From NCBI RefSeq assembly GCF_003112555.1, contig NZ_BEWB01000008.1:434001-498000 (forward strand): a stretch of DNA of 64,000 nucleotides, given 5' to 3'. The notes under the pieces are model-generated. The model saw only the letters and a program-made list of their open reading frames with translations. It was not told the origin of the DNA and made no database searches. This stretch comes from Streptomyces coelicoflavus (GTDB lineage: Bacteria > Actinomycetota > Actinomycetes > Streptomycetales > Streptomycetaceae). This document shows, one piece after another, positions 22,571-32,154 of the stretch (within the stretch, counting starts at the first letter, position 1; each line of letters starts with the position of its first letter). Both the position numbers and the translations under genes were made by a program.

Positions 22571-24049
22571 GGGCAGGAAGTTGATCGGGTGGTCGTCGGT
22601 CGCCCACAGGTACTGGACGGCGTACGCCCGCCAGGGCCGCCAGGCCGCCGCGCGGGCGGTGAGCGCGGCCGGGGTGGAGGGCAGGCCCAGTTCCGCGGCG
22701 GCGCGGCGGATGCCGAGGTCGGTGGGGAGGAAGGCGTCGGGGTCGCCGAGGGCGCGCATGGCGATGACGTCGGCGGTCCAGGGGCCGAAGCCGGGCAGGT
22801 CGAGGAGGCGGGCGCGGGTCTCGGCCCAGTCGCTCTCGACGCCCGGGTTGACCAAGCCGTCGGCCAGGTGGGCGACCAGGGTGGTGAAGGTGGCTCGGCG
22901 GGTGCGGGGCATCGCCAGGGTCTGCGGGTCCACCGCCGCCAGCGCCTCGGTGGACGGGAAGAGGTGGGTGAGGCCGCCCTCGGGGTCGTCCACCGGGTCG
23001 CCGTGCGCGGTGACCAGGCGGGCGGCGTGGGTGCGGGCGGCGGCGGTCGAGACCTGCTGGCCGAGCACGGCCCGTACGGCGAACTCGGCCTCGTCCACCG
23101 TGCGGGGCACCCGTCGGCCGGGGGCCTTGTCGACGAGCGGCGCGAGCAGCGGGTCGGCGCGCAGTTGGTCGTCGATCGCCACCGGGTCGGCGTCCAGGTC
23201 GAGCAGGCGCCGGCAGCGGCTGATGGCGACGGTCAGGTCGCGCGGGTCGGTGAGGGTGAGGCGGCAGGCGATGTGGTCGGGCTTGGGGGTGAGGGCGACG
23301 ATGCCGTGACCGTACGGGAGGCGCAGGGTGCGGCGGTACGCGCCGTCCCGCCACTCCTCCACGCCGGGTACTGCGGTGGCGGCGAGGTGACCGAAGAGGT
23401 TGTCGGGGTTGAGCGGGGTGCGGAAGGGGAGGCGGAGGGAGAGGGTGCCGGGGGCCGCGGCGGCCGGGCGGCTCCTGGGTGCGCGGGTGCGCAGTTCGCT
23501 CGGGGCGAGGGCGTAGACCTCGCGGACCGTGTCGTTGAAGGCGCGGATGGAGGAGAAGCCGGCCGCGAAGGCGATGTCCGCCATGGGCAGCGGGGTGGTC
23601 TCGATCAGCAGCCGGGCGGTCTGCGCGCGCTGCGCGCGGGCGAGAGCGAGGGGGCCGGCGCCCAGTTCGGCAAGGAGCTGGCGCTCTATCTGCCGGGTGC
23701 TGTAGCCGAGGCGGGCGGCGAGGCCGGGGACTCCCTCGCGGTCCACGACGCCGTCGGCGATCAGGCGCATGGCGCGGGCCGTGAGGTCGGCGCGCCGGTT
23801 CCACTCGGGTGAGCCGGGGCTGGTGTCCGGGCGGCAGCGTTTGCACGCCCGGAACCCGGCCTGCTGGCAGGCCGCCGCGCTCGGGTAGAAGGTCATGTTC
23901 CCGGGCTTGGGCGGCACCACCGGGCAGCTGGGCCGGCAGTAGATGCCGGTGGTCAGGACCGCGGTGAAGAACCAGCCGTCGAAGCGCGCGTCCTTCGACC
24001 GCACGGCGCGTACACAGCGTTCGGTGTCGGTGTGCATTCCCGTCTGCAT
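22565..24049 (-). CDS. Ada-AlkA fusion: methylphosphotriester sensor, AraC regulator and 3-methyladenine glycosylase
   Basis: A 494-residue fusion. Residues 1-80 are the Ada zinc domain with Cys38, Cys42, Cys69 and Cys72, the same positions as in E. coli Ada, where Cys38 takes methyl from DNA phosphotriesters. Residues about 90-180 form an AraC helix-turn-helix (FAAGFSSIRAFNDTVREVY). Residues about 200-494 are AlkA: HhH glycosylase with LLDLPGFGPWTADVIAMRAL and catalytic Asp in DAFLPTDLGIRRAA. It should sense alkylation, activate its own operon and excise methylated bases. ATG 24049 is preceded by CATCCT at 6 nt (leaderless). Confidence 0.94.
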   Translation of the reverse strand: MQTGMHTDTERCVRAVRSKDARFDGWFFTAVLTTGIYCRPSCPVVPPKPGNMTFYPSAAACQQAGFRACKRCRPDTSPGSPEWNRRADLTARAMRLIADGVVDREGVPGLAARLGYSTRQIERQLLAELGAGPLALARAQRAQTARLLIETTPLPMADIAFAAGFSSIRAFNDTVREVYALAPSELRTRAPRSRPAAAAPGTLSLRLPFRTPLNPDNLFGHLAATAVPGVEEWRDGAYRRTLRLPYGHGIVALTPKPDHIACRLTLTDPRDLTVAISRCRRLLDLDADPVAIDDQLRADPLLAPLVDKAPGRRVPRTVDEAEFAVRAVLGQQVSTAAARTHAARLVTAHGDPVDDPEGGLTHLFPSTEALAAVDPQTLAMPRTRRATFTTLVAHLADGLVNPGVESDWAETRARLLDLPGFGPWTADVIAMRALGDPDAFLPTDLGIRRAAAELGLPSTPAALTARAAAWRPWRAYAVQYLWATDDHPINFLPV

Positions 24050-24128
24050 GCGTCCAGGATGGCCCCCGGGACGGGTGAGGGCTGGCGGGAATCCGACATG
24101 CACGTGCCGCTTGCTGGGCTCTCGCGGA

Positions 24129-26030
24129 TCACTCCGGGCGCCACGCCGACTCGCGCAGCAGCCGCAGGCCGTTCAGGCCGACCAGCACGGTCGAGCCCTC
24201 GTGGCCCGCGACACCGATCGGCAGCGGCAGGTGTCCGACGAGGTCCCACAGGACGAGGACGGTGATGAAGACGCCGGCGACGACCAGGTTCTGGACGACC
24301 AGCCGGCGGGCGCGCCGGGAGAGCCGCACGACGGCGGGCACGGTCGTCAGCTCGTCGCGCACGACGACCGCGTCGGCGGTCTCCAGGGCCAGGTCGGAGC
24401 CGGCCCGGCCCATGGCGACACCGGCGTGTGCGGCGGCCAGCGCGGGGGCGTCGTTGACGCCGTCGCCGACGAAGAGCACCTTGCGGCCGGCCCGCTCCCG
24501 TTCCCGTACGGCCTCGACCTTGTCCTCGGGCAGCAGTCCGGCGTGGACGTCGGTGATGCCGGTCGCGTTGGCCACGCGGGCGGCGGCGGCCGCGTGGTCG
24601 CCGGTGAGCAGGGTGGGGGCGGTGCCGGTGAGGGCGGTGAGCGCGGCGGTGGCCGGGGCGGCGTCGGCGCGGAGGCGGTCGGTGAGGGCGAGGGTGCCCA
24701 GGAGGGTGCCGTCGCGGGTGACACGGACGGTGGTCTCGGCGCCGTCGGGGGCCTCCGCGCGGCCGACGTGCACCGTGTGTCCGTCGACCACGGCCGTCAC
24801 CCCGCGGCCGGGAGCCGCCGTGAAGTCGTCCGCGGGCGCGATGCGCAGTCCCCGGGCGCGGGCGGCGGCCACGATCGCGCGGGCCAGCGGGTGTTCGCTG
24901 GGGTGCTCGGCCGCGGCGGCGAGGGCGAGGAGGGCGTCCTCGTCGAGGCCGGAGTCGGCGAGGGGACGTACCGCGGTCACCTCGGGGGTGCCCTCGGTGA
25001 GGGTGCCGGTCTTGTCGAGGGCGGCGGTGTCGATCTCGCCGAGGCGTTCCATGGCGACCGCGGACTTGACCAGGACGCCGTGCCGGCCGGCGTTGGCGAT
25101 GGCCGAGAGCAGCGGCGGCATGGTCGCCAGGACGACCGCGCACGGCGAGGCGACGATCATGAAGGTCATGGCGCGCAGCAGGGCGTCCGTGAGGCCGGCG
25201 CCGAAGGCGAGTGGGATGCCGAAGACCGCGAGGGTGGCGACGACCACGCCGACCGAGTAGCGCTGCTCGATCTTCTCGATGAACAGCTGGGTCGGCGCCT
25301 TGGTGCGGGACGCCTCCTCGACCAGGGTGACGATCCGGGCGATGACCGAGTCGGCCGGGTCGCGCCCGACGCGGACGCGCAGCGCGCCGGTGCCGTTGAG
25401 GGTGCCGGCGAAGACGTCGGCGCCGGGGCGCTTGAGGACGGGCAGGGACTCGCCGGTGATGGTGGCCTGGTCGACCTCCCCGGTGCCCTCGGTGACCGTG
25501 CCGTCGGCGCCGATCCGCTCGCCGGGCCGGACCAGGACGAGGTCGCCGACGGCGAGGTCGGCGGTCGGGACGGTCTCCTCGCCGCCGTCCCGCAGGCGGG
25601 TCGCGGTGGTGGGAGCGAGGTCGAGCAGGCCGCGCACGGAGTCGGCGGTGCGGGCGGTGGCCAGGGCCTCCAGGGCGCCGGAGGTGGCGAAGATGACGAT
25701 GAGCAGGGCGCCGTCGAGGACCTGCCCGATGGCGGCGGCTCCGAGCGCCGCGACGATCATCAGCAGGTCGACGTCCAGGGTCTTCTCGCGCAGCGCCCGC
25801 AGTCCCTCGAGCGCGGGCTCCCAGCCGCCGGCGGCGTAGGCGACCACGTACAGCGGGCCGTACGTCCAGGCGGGCGCGGAGCCGAGGTCGAGCGGCAGGG
25901 CCACGAGGAAGGCGACGAGGGACACGAGCGCCCAGCGGGCCTCGGGCAGGGCGAGGACGCGGGTGCGGCGGCGGGGCGGCGCCGGGGCGGTGGGCGCGGC
26001 CTGTGGAGCGGGGGCGACGGTGGTGGACAC
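24129..26030 (-). CDS. P1B-4-type metal-exporting ATPase (CoaT/CtpD-like)
   Basis: A 633-residue heavy-metal P-type ATPase. Visible are the actuator TITGESLPV, the membrane metal site SPCAVVLAT (SPC instead of CPC), the phosphorylation site DKTGTLTEGTPEV, the HP nucleotide site SEHPLARA, the hinge GDGVNDAPALAAAHAG, and HEGSTVLVG in the last helix. SPC together with HEGS marks the P1B-4 subgroup, which exports Co, Fe(II), Ni or Zn. There is no N-terminal metal domain. GTG 26030 is leaderless-like with TATGGT 7 nt before; ATG 26042 and 26054 would add a Cys-rich MCSCMVCR tail. Divergent from arsR. Confidence 0.92.
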   Translation of the reverse strand: MSTTVAPAPQAAPTAPAPPRRRTRVLALPEARWALVSLVAFLVALPLDLGSAPAWTYGPLYVVAYAAGGWEPALEGLRALREKTLDVDLLMIVAALGAAAIGQVLDGALLIVIFATSGALEALATARTADSVRGLLDLAPTTATRLRDGGEETVPTADLAVGDLVLVRPGERIGADGTVTEGTGEVDQATITGESLPVLKRPGADVFAGTLNGTGALRVRVGRDPADSVIARIVTLVEEASRTKAPTQLFIEKIEQRYSVGVVVATLAVFGIPLAFGAGLTDALLRAMTFMIVASPCAVVLATMPPLLSAIANAGRHGVLVKSAVAMERLGEIDTAALDKTGTLTEGTPEVTAVRPLADSGLDEDALLALAAAAEHPSEHPLARAIVAAARARGLRIAPADDFTAAPGRGVTAVVDGHTVHVGRAEAPDGAETTVRVTRDGTLLGTLALTDRLRADAAPATAALTALTGTAPTLLTGDHAAAAARVANATGITDVHAGLLPEDKVEAVRERERAGRKVLFVGDGVNDAPALAAAHAGVAMGRAGSDLALETADAVVVRDELTTVPAVVRLSRRARRLVVQNLVVAGVFITVLVLWDLVGHLPLPIGVAGHEGSTVLVGLNGLRLLRESAWRPE

Positions 26031-26050
26031 GCGGCACACCATACAGGAAC

Positions 26051-26086
26051 ACATGAAGACTCATTCATTCGTTCATCCGTTCATGT
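26051..26086. promoter_or_regulatory. operator candidate for the ArsR/SmtB regulator
   Basis: ACATGAA and TTCATGT flank an AT-rich run with repeated TTCAT/CATTC elements in the 97-bp divergent gap. This is the place and composition expected for an SmtB/NmtR-type operator controlling both genes. Confidence 0.5.
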
Positions 26087-26127
26087 GCCTCCGGAGGGGT
26101 CCGCCAGGGGGTGCGTAAGATGACCGC

Positions 26128-26490
26128 ATGGGTCACGGAGCCGCCAACACCGCGCAGGACGCCGCCGAGCGGGTGCGCCTGGACGCGGACAACGTCGCGA
26201 AGGTGGCCACGACCCTCCAGGCCCTGTCCACCCCGTCCCGGCTGCTGATCCTGGCCCGGCTGCGCGAAGGCCCGCTGCCCGCCACCGAGTTGGCGGCGGA
26301 GGTCGGCATGGAGCAGTCGGCCTGCTCGCACCAGCTGCGGCTGCTGCGCAATCTGGGCCTGGTGGTCGGCGAGCGCAAGGGCCGTTCCGTGGTGTACGCC
26401 CTGCACGACGACCACGTCGCCGGGCTGCTCGACCAGGCCGTCTACCACGTGGAGCACCTGCGGCTGGGGATCAGCGACGCCGCCGGCTGA
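26128..26490 (+). CDS. ArsR/SmtB family metal-sensing repressor
   Basis: A 120-residue winged-helix repressor that leaves DNA on binding metal. The recognition helix region is LPATELAAEVGMEQSACSHQ, then LRLLRNLGLVVGERKGRSVVY. The last helix carries D-x-H-x10-H-x2-H (DDHVAGLLDQAVYHVEH), the alpha-5 metal site of SmtB/CzrA/NmtR-type sensors, so Zn, Co or Ni is likely. It is leaderless (TAAGAT 6 nt before the ATG) and divergent from the P1B-4 ATPase that it most probably controls. Confidence 0.92.
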   Translation: MGHGAANTAQDAAERVRLDADNVAKVATTLQALSTPSRLLILARLREGPLPATELAAEVGMEQSACSHQLRLLRNLGLVVGERKGRSVVYALHDDHVAGLLDQAVYHVEHLRLGISDAAG

Positions 26491-26517
26491 CGGCGCCGCT
26501 CCCCTGTCCTCCGTCCT

Positions 26518-29500
26518 CTACTGCTCCGTCGCCGTCCGCCGCCGTGAGGCCCGCGTCGCGTCACGGACGTCGGTGAGGGGCCGCAGCCGGTAGGTGTACG
26601 CGTAGTCCCGGTCGGCGAAGAGCTTGAACTCGTCGTGGGTGTGCGCGCCCCAGCTGTTGTCGCCGCCGACGCCCATCTGACGGTGGTTCAGGCGCAGGAC
26701 GACCTCGTCCCTCGGGGTGAGCTGGTAGTCGTGCCGCACGCCGGCCGACAGGTCCTCCGGCGTGAAGTACGAGGCGTTGGCCTCCAGCAGGGGTTCGCCG
26801 GAGGCGAGCAGGCCCACGCCGTGGCGGTCGGTGAGCGCGATCCAGCGGACGTCGGTCTTGTTGCCGTTCTCCTGGGGGCGGATGTACGGGGTCCACTGCT
26901 CGGCGACGGTGCCGGAGTACAGGCCGACGTCCGTGCCGTCGTTGCGGTCCCAGTGGTTCTCCTCGGGACCGCGGCCGTACCAGTGCACCCGGTCCAGGCG
27001 GCGCGGCAGGAAGAGCATCGTGCCGACCTCGGGAAGGTAGGGCAGGTTCGCGGCGCCCGGGTGCAGGGTGTTGTCGACCTTGATCTCGCCGTTGCCGAAC
27101 ACCGTGTAGGTGGTGCCGAAGGCGGACTCGACCGAGGTGGGCAGCGTGCCGGTGACCCTGATCTCGACGGCCCGGTCGCCGAGGGCCCGCACGGCGACGC
27201 CGGTGACCTTCCGGCGGGCGCCGGCGTCGCGCCAGGTCTGGTTGCGGGTGTGCTGGCCGTTGCCCTTGTCGTTGTCGGTGGGTGCGCGCCAGAAGTTGGG
27301 CACCGGCCCGGAGGTGATCAGGCGGGTGCCCTTCGCCTCGTAGGAGGTGATGGTGCCGGTGCGCTTGTCGACGGTGACCGAGAAGCCCTTGCCGGTGACC
27401 CTCACCTCGCCGTCGCGGTCCTCGTGGCGCAGCGCCGGGACGCTCTCCAGACGTGCCGGGGCCGGGGCGGGGGCGCCGCTCTCCAGGGGGAGCTGCTGCC
27501 GGGCCACCTCGAATCCGGCCTTCGCCCAAGGGGTGGACTCCTTGGTGGTGAAGGAGAGTTCCAGGAAGTACTCGGCCCCCGGGTCCGGGTCGTGCGGCAG
27601 GCGTACGGGGACCGTGATGTCCTTCTCCGAGCCCGGTGCCACGTCCAGCTGGTCCCGGGTCAGCCTGCCGCGCCGTACGGTCCTGCCGTCGGCGACGAGT
27701 TCCCAGTGGCCGTCGAAGTCGCGGAGGCGGGTGAAGAGGTACTCGTTGGTGAGGGTGACCGCGCCGGGGCCGCCGCCGGGGGTGCGGGCGGCGTTGATGG
27801 CCTGGTAGACGCGTTTGACCTCGGCGGCCTTGCCGGTGTGGCGGCGGTCGGCGGTGACGATGCCGTCCGCGACGAAGGCGCCGTCGTTGGGGTTGTCGCC
27901 CCAGTCGCCGCCGTAGGCGAGGAACGTCTTGTCCCCGGGCCGTTTCTTCTCGCTCTTCACGGTGGCGGCGTCGAACCAGAACCGCACGCCGTCGTCGTCG
28001 GGGCCGCGGCCGTCGGAGGCCAGTTCGGCGGCGCCGAGGGCTCGGGCGTAGACGCGGGCCCGGCGGATGGTGCCGCTGAACTCGCGCACCTGGTTGTCGG
28101 CGTCGGAGGCGAGCGCGAGGGGCGCGGTGTTGCTGCTGGGCCGCCGGTCGGTGGTGCGGGTGGCCCGTACCGTGCCGTCGACGTGGAGGGTCAGGGTCCC
28201 GGCGTCGGCGTCGAAGACGCCCGCGAGGTGGTGTTCGCGGCCGGTCCAGTCGTCCGGCACGGTCCAGTTCGCGGTGATCCACTGGCCTGCGGAGTGGATG
28301 AAGAACTCCAGGGTCCGGCCGTTCTGCTTCAGCGCGTACTGGGTGTCGCCCTTGGCGATGATCGGCTGGTGGTAGCCCGTCACGTCCGGCGTGACCCAGG
28401 CCTCCAGGGTGAGTGAACCCGTGAGGTCCAGGCTGTCGTCGCGTTCGAAGACGGTGATGCCGGACAGGCCCTTGGCGCGGTCGAGGGTGCCGCGGGTGGC
28501 GAGGATCTCGCCGCGCAGCCCGGCGGGCCCGGCCTCGGTGAGCAGGGTGCGGGCGGGGACGGGCGTGTAGAGGGACTGGTCGACGAAGTCCCAGATCCAG
28601 CCGCCCTGGAGCACGTCGTGGGCGCGCACGACGTCCCAGTACTTCTTGAAGTTGCCGGTCGAGTTGCCCATCGAGTGGGCGTACTCGATCATGACGTACG
28701 GCCGGGTGTCGGCGGTGTCCTTCGCGCGCTGCTCGACGCGCTGCGGGCTGTCGTACATCTCCGAGCGGATGTCGCTGATGCCGGGGCGGTCGTCGCCCTC
28801 GTACTGGATGACGCGGGTGTCGTCGTAGGAGCGGATCCAGTCGTGCATGGCGGTGAAGGTGGAGCCGCCGCCCGCCTCGTTGCCCAGCGACCAGATGACG
28901 ACCGAGGCGTGGTTCTTGTCGCGGTGCACCATGTTCTGCGCGCGGGCCACGCAGGCGGCGGTCCAGTCCGGGTGGTCGCCGGGGTACTCGTCGCGGATGC
29001 CGTGGGTCTCCAGGTTGGTCTCGTCGACGAGGTAGAGGCCGTACTCGTCGGCCAGCTCCAGCCAGTACGGGTTGTCGGGGTAGTGCGAGGTGCGGACGCT
29101 GTTCATGTTCATCCGCTTGATGATTCCGATGTCCTCGACCATGTCCTCGCGGGTGAGCGCGGTGCCGCGGGAGGGGTGCATCTCGTGGCGGTTGGTGCCG
29201 CGGAAGGACACCGGCTCGCCGTTGATCCGCATCAGTCCGTCCTTGAGCGCGAACTCGCGGAAGCCCACCCGGTGCGACAGGGTCTCGGTCACCTTGCCCG
29301 CCGGGTCCCGCAGGCGCAGGACGGCCGTGTAGAGGTTCGGGTGCTCGGCCGACCAGAGCCTGGGCTTCGGCACGGCCTTCGCGGCCCGTACCGTGACGTC
29401 CTCGCCCGCGCGGGCCTCGCCGACCTCGACGGGCTGCTGCAACGGCCGGGACCAGACGGCGTGACCGCGCGCGTCGTAGAGCTGGGTCTCGACGGTGTAG

Positions 29501-30435
29501 CGGCCGGTGCCGCCCTCACCGTACGCCCGCACGCTCGCGGTGACGGCGAGTTCGGCGTCGGTGTAGGTGTCGTCGAGCGGGGTGTCCAGCTTGAAGTCGC
29601 GCAGGTGCACGGCCGGGGTGGAGTAGAGGTGGACCGAGCGGAAGATGCCGCTCAGCCGGATCATGTCCTGGTCCTCCATCCAGTCGCCGTCGGAGTAGCG
29701 GTAGACCTCGACGGCGATCTGGTTGGTGCCCGGCTTGAGGTGGTCGGTGACGTCGTACTCGGACGGCGTGTAGGAGTCCTCGTCGTAGCCGACCAGTTCG
29801 CCGTTGATCCACACGTAGTGCGCGGACTTGACGCCCTCGAAGTGGAGGAAGGTGCGCCGGCCCTTCCAGTCGCGGGGAACGGTGAACGTGCGCCGGTACT
29901 GGCCGACCGGGTTGTAGCGGGTCGGCGCGGCGGGCGGCTGCGGCTCCTCACCGCGGCCGTTGGGGCCCCAGTACGGGTAGGTGATGTTCAGGTAGATGGG
30001 GAAGTCGTGGCCGTGCAGCTGCCACACGGACGGGACCGGGATGGTCTCCCAGTCGCCGTCGTCCACGTCGGTGCGGTGGAAGTCGGCGTCCCGGTCCTCG
30101 GGACGGTCGGCGTAGGCGAACTTCCAGGTGCCGTCCAGGCTCAGCCGGTAGGGCGAGCGGGCGCGGTCACCGGCGAGGGCCTGCTTCACGTCCTCGTACG
30201 GCGTGAGCGTGGCGTGCGGCGGCTGGGTGCCGAGCCGGAAGACGCCGAAGTCGTTCCACTCCGGGGGTTCGTCGGCCGCCCCTCTGCGTCCGGCCGCCCG
30301 CGCGGTGACGGGCGACGCGGAGAGGGCGAGCGCGCCGAGGGCGGCGGCCCCGCCCTCCAGGAGGCGGCGGCGGCTGACGACCGGGCGGGGCGAGCGGGCC
30401 GGGGACTGGGTGGGGGACGCGGGCGAGTGCGGCAT
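26518..30435 (-). CDS. secreted GH2 beta-galactosidase with inserted LamG-like domain
   Basis: A 1305-residue exported enzyme. The N-terminus has a twin-arginine signal (SRRRLLEGGAAALGALALSA, cleavage near ARA). GH2 sugar-binding, Ig-like and catalytic modules follow; the acid/base Glu is in VIWSLGNEAGGG and the nucleophile Glu in VMIEYAHSMGNSTGNFKKYW. About residues 640-790 are a concanavalin/LamG-like insertion (SLTLEAWVTPDVTGYHQPII, LHVDGTVRATRTTDRR) inside the catalytic region, followed by Bgal small-chain modules. ATG 30435 follows GGAAGG. Substrate may be lactose or plant/animal galactosides. Confidence 0.92.
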   Translation of the reverse strand: MPHSPASPTQSPARSPRPVVSRRRLLEGGAAALGALALSASPVTARAAGRRGAADEPPEWNDFGVFRLGTQPPHATLTPYEDVKQALAGDRARSPYRLSLDGTWKFAYADRPEDRDADFHRTDVDDGDWETIPVPSVWQLHGHDFPIYLNITYPYWGPNGRGEEPQPPAAPTRYNPVGQYRRTFTVPRDWKGRRTFLHFEGVKSAHYVWINGELVGYDEDSYTPSEYDVTDHLKPGTNQIAVEVYRYSDGDWMEDQDMIRLSGIFRSVHLYSTPAVHLRDFKLDTPLDDTYTDAELAVTASVRAYGEGGTGRYTVETQLYDARGHAVWSRPLQQPVEVGEARAGEDVTVRAAKAVPKPRLWSAEHPNLYTAVLRLRDPAGKVTETLSHRVGFREFALKDGLMRINGEPVSFRGTNRHEMHPSRGTALTREDMVEDIGIIKRMNMNSVRTSHYPDNPYWLELADEYGLYLVDETNLETHGIRDEYPGDHPDWTAACVARAQNMVHRDKNHASVVIWSLGNEAGGGSTFTAMHDWIRSYDDTRVIQYEGDDRPGISDIRSEMYDSPQRVEQRAKDTADTRPYVMIEYAHSMGNSTGNFKKYWDVVRAHDVLQGGWIWDFVDQSLYTPVPARTLLTEAGPAGLRGEILATRGTLDRAKGLSGITVFERDDSLDLTGSLTLEAWVTPDVTGYHQPIIAKGDTQYALKQNGRTLEFFIHSAGQWITANWTVPDDWTGREHHLAGVFDADAGTLTLHVDGTVRATRTTDRRPSSNTAPLALASDADNQVREFSGTIRRARVYARALGAAELASDGRGPDDDGVRFWFDAATVKSEKKRPGDKTFLAYGGDWGDNPNDGAFVADGIVTADRRHTGKAAEVKRVYQAINAARTPGGGPGAVTLTNEYLFTRLRDFDGHWELVADGRTVRRGRLTRDQLDVAPGSEKDITVPVRLPHDPDPGAEYFLELSFTTKESTPWAKAGFEVARQQLPLESGAPAPAPARLESVPALRHEDRDGEVRVTGKGFSVTVDKRTGTITSYEAKGTRLITSGPVPNFWRAPTDNDKGNGQHTRNQTWRDAGARRKVTGVAVRALGDRAVEIRVTGTLPTSVESAFGTTYTVFGNGEIKVDNTLHPGAANLPYLPEVGTMLFLPRRLDRVHWYGRGPEENHWDRNDGTDVGLYSGTVAEQWTPYIRPQENGNKTDVRWIALTDRHGVGLLASGEPLLEANASYFTPEDLSAGVRHDYQLTPRDEVVLRLNHRQMGVGGDNSWGAHTHDEFKLFADRDYAYTYRLRPLTDVRDATRASRRRTATEQ

Positions 30436-30548
30436 GACCGTGGCCTTCCGTGGGCTTCGGGGGCGGCTCAACGCACGGTGCTTGAACGGCGGTTGAAGGT
30501 GGGGCGGATCTCAACTGCCGGTGACGCGGTGACTACTGGATCAGGGTC

Positions 30549-30577
30549 ACCCTAGGACTCGAACAGAACCGAATCAA
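30549..30577 (-). promoter_or_regulatory. promoter of the beta-galactosidase gene
   Basis: TTGATT and TAGGGT on the minus strand are separated by 17 bp. The dyad AGGGT-C-ACCCT (30543-30553) overlaps the -10 box and may be an operator. Confidence 0.55.
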
Positions 30578-30716
30578 TTATCCCGTCGGAGTTTGTTTGT
30601 TCCTGATGGGCAGTGGCGTCCGCGGGACGGCCGGTCGGGGAACCTTGACCCTTGGGGCAACCAAGACTGCCCCGAGAGCCCCTGACGGGGACTCGCCCAC
30701 CACGTAACGTCCTGGC

Positions 30717-32117
30717 GTGAACCTGTGGACTTCCCTGGAGCCCGCGTCCGCGACGGTGGACCCCGGCAGCAGTACGCGTGTGCGCCTGCGCGTGCGCAAT
30801 ACCGGTGACGTGGTGGACGAGTACCGGTTCGAGCCCGTCGGGGACGTGGCTCCCTGGACGACGGTGGAGCCGCAGACCCTGCGCCTGTATCCGGGGACCA
30901 CCGGCACCGTCGAGCTCACCTTCGCCCCGCCGCGCACACCGGACGCCGTGGCGGGCCCGAACCCCTACGCCGTGCGGATCACGCCGACGGAGCACCCCGA
31001 CGCGGTGACCGTCCCGGAGGGCAACCTCACGATCACCTCGTTCACCGAGGTCCGGGCCGAGCTGGTGCCGCCCACGGTGAAGGGGCGGTTCCGGGGCCGG
31101 CCCCGGCTGGCGGTGGACAACCTCGGCAATACGAAGGTGACGGCGTCGGTCGCGGGCAGCGACACCGGCGACCACCTGTCGTACGAGATCCGCCCGTCGA
31201 ACGTGCAGATCGAGCCGGGGCGTGCGGCGTTCGTGGAGACGACGCTGAAGCCGAAGCAGATCATCTGGTTCGGAGCGAAGGAGGAGCGGCCGTACACGCT
31301 GGCCGTACGGCGCTCCGGGGTCGATCCGACCGACGTCGAGGGCACGTACGTGCAGCGCGGGTTCCTCCCGCGCTGGCTGGCGACGTTCTTCGGGATCTTC
31401 GTGGCGCTGGCCATCGCCTTCGTGATGATCTGGATCGCGTACAAGCCGCAGGTCCGCAGCAGCGCCACCGAGCGGACCCAGCAGGCCGGAGCCGCACTCG
31501 CCCCCAGCCCCAGCGCCACCCCCGAAACCCTGCCCAGCAGCGCCGAATCCGCACCCGCGGAGCAGCCGAAGGTGCGGGAACCCGACGTGCGGGAGCCGGA
31601 GGACGACGGGGGCGACGGGGGCGGCGGAGACGGCGGAGGCGAGAAGGCACCGGCGCCCGGCAAGTCCGAGAAGGAGTCCTCGGGCGGGGGCGACAAGGAG
31701 AAGCCGGAGCCCGAGGCCCCGGAGACCGTCGCCCCCGGCACCACCATCTACGGGCATGCCTCGAACCGCTGCATCGAGGTGGCGGGCCACAAGTGGCGGG
31801 ACGGTGCGCCCCTTCAGATCGCGGACTGCACCGGCAAGAACTGGCAGAAGTGGGACTTCCGTCCCGACGGCACGATCCGGTCGCTGGGCCTGTGCATGGA
31901 CGCGACCTGGGGCGGCACGGCCAACGGCACGGTGGTCCAGGTGGCGGTGTGCAGCGGCAACCCGGCCCAGCAGTTCATCCTGGCCGGGCCCAAGGACCTG
32001 GTCAACGTGCAGGCCAACAAGTGCGTGGACGTCGTGGACGGGAAGACCGGGAACGGCGCGAGGCTCCAGCTCTGGGAGTGCGACGGCAAGGACGACCAGA
32101 AGTGGAGCACCCGCTGA
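30717..32117 (+). CDS. type II membrane protein with Ig-like domains and extracellular ricin-type lectin
   Basis: A 466-residue protein without a signal peptide. Residues 1-210 form two beta-sandwich, Ig-like domains, and a single membrane helix lies at about 219-241 (WLATFFGIFVALAIAFVMIW). A Pro/Glu/Gly-rich linker follows, then a C-terminal ricin B/CBM13 beta-trefoil (about 340-466) with the repeats CIEVAGHKW, LCMDATWGG, and KCVDVVDGKTG plus QxW-type motifs. The Ig part should be cytoplasmic and the lectin outside. GTG 30717 is leaderless, with TAACGT 6 nt before it. Function unknown. Confidence 0.87.
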   Translation: MNLWTSLEPASATVDPGSSTRVRLRVRNTGDVVDEYRFEPVGDVAPWTTVEPQTLRLYPGTTGTVELTFAPPRTPDAVAGPNPYAVRITPTEHPDAVTVPEGNLTITSFTEVRAELVPPTVKGRFRGRPRLAVDNLGNTKVTASVAGSDTGDHLSYEIRPSNVQIEPGRAAFVETTLKPKQIIWFGAKEERPYTLAVRRSGVDPTDVEGTYVQRGFLPRWLATFFGIFVALAIAFVMIWIAYKPQVRSSATERTQQAGAALAPSPSATPETLPSSAESAPAEQPKVREPDVREPEDDGGDGGGGDGGGEKAPAPGKSEKESSGGGDKEKPEPEAPETVAPGTTIYGHASNRCIEVAGHKWRDGAPLQIADCTGKNWQKWDFRPDGTIRSLGLCMDATWGGTANGTVVQVAVCSGNPAQQFILAGPKDLVNVQANKCVDVVDGKTGNGARLQLWECDGKDDQKWSTR

Positions 32118-32154
32118 CGCACCCCGGCCGTCCTCGGCCCCGGGGCGGAAGGGG

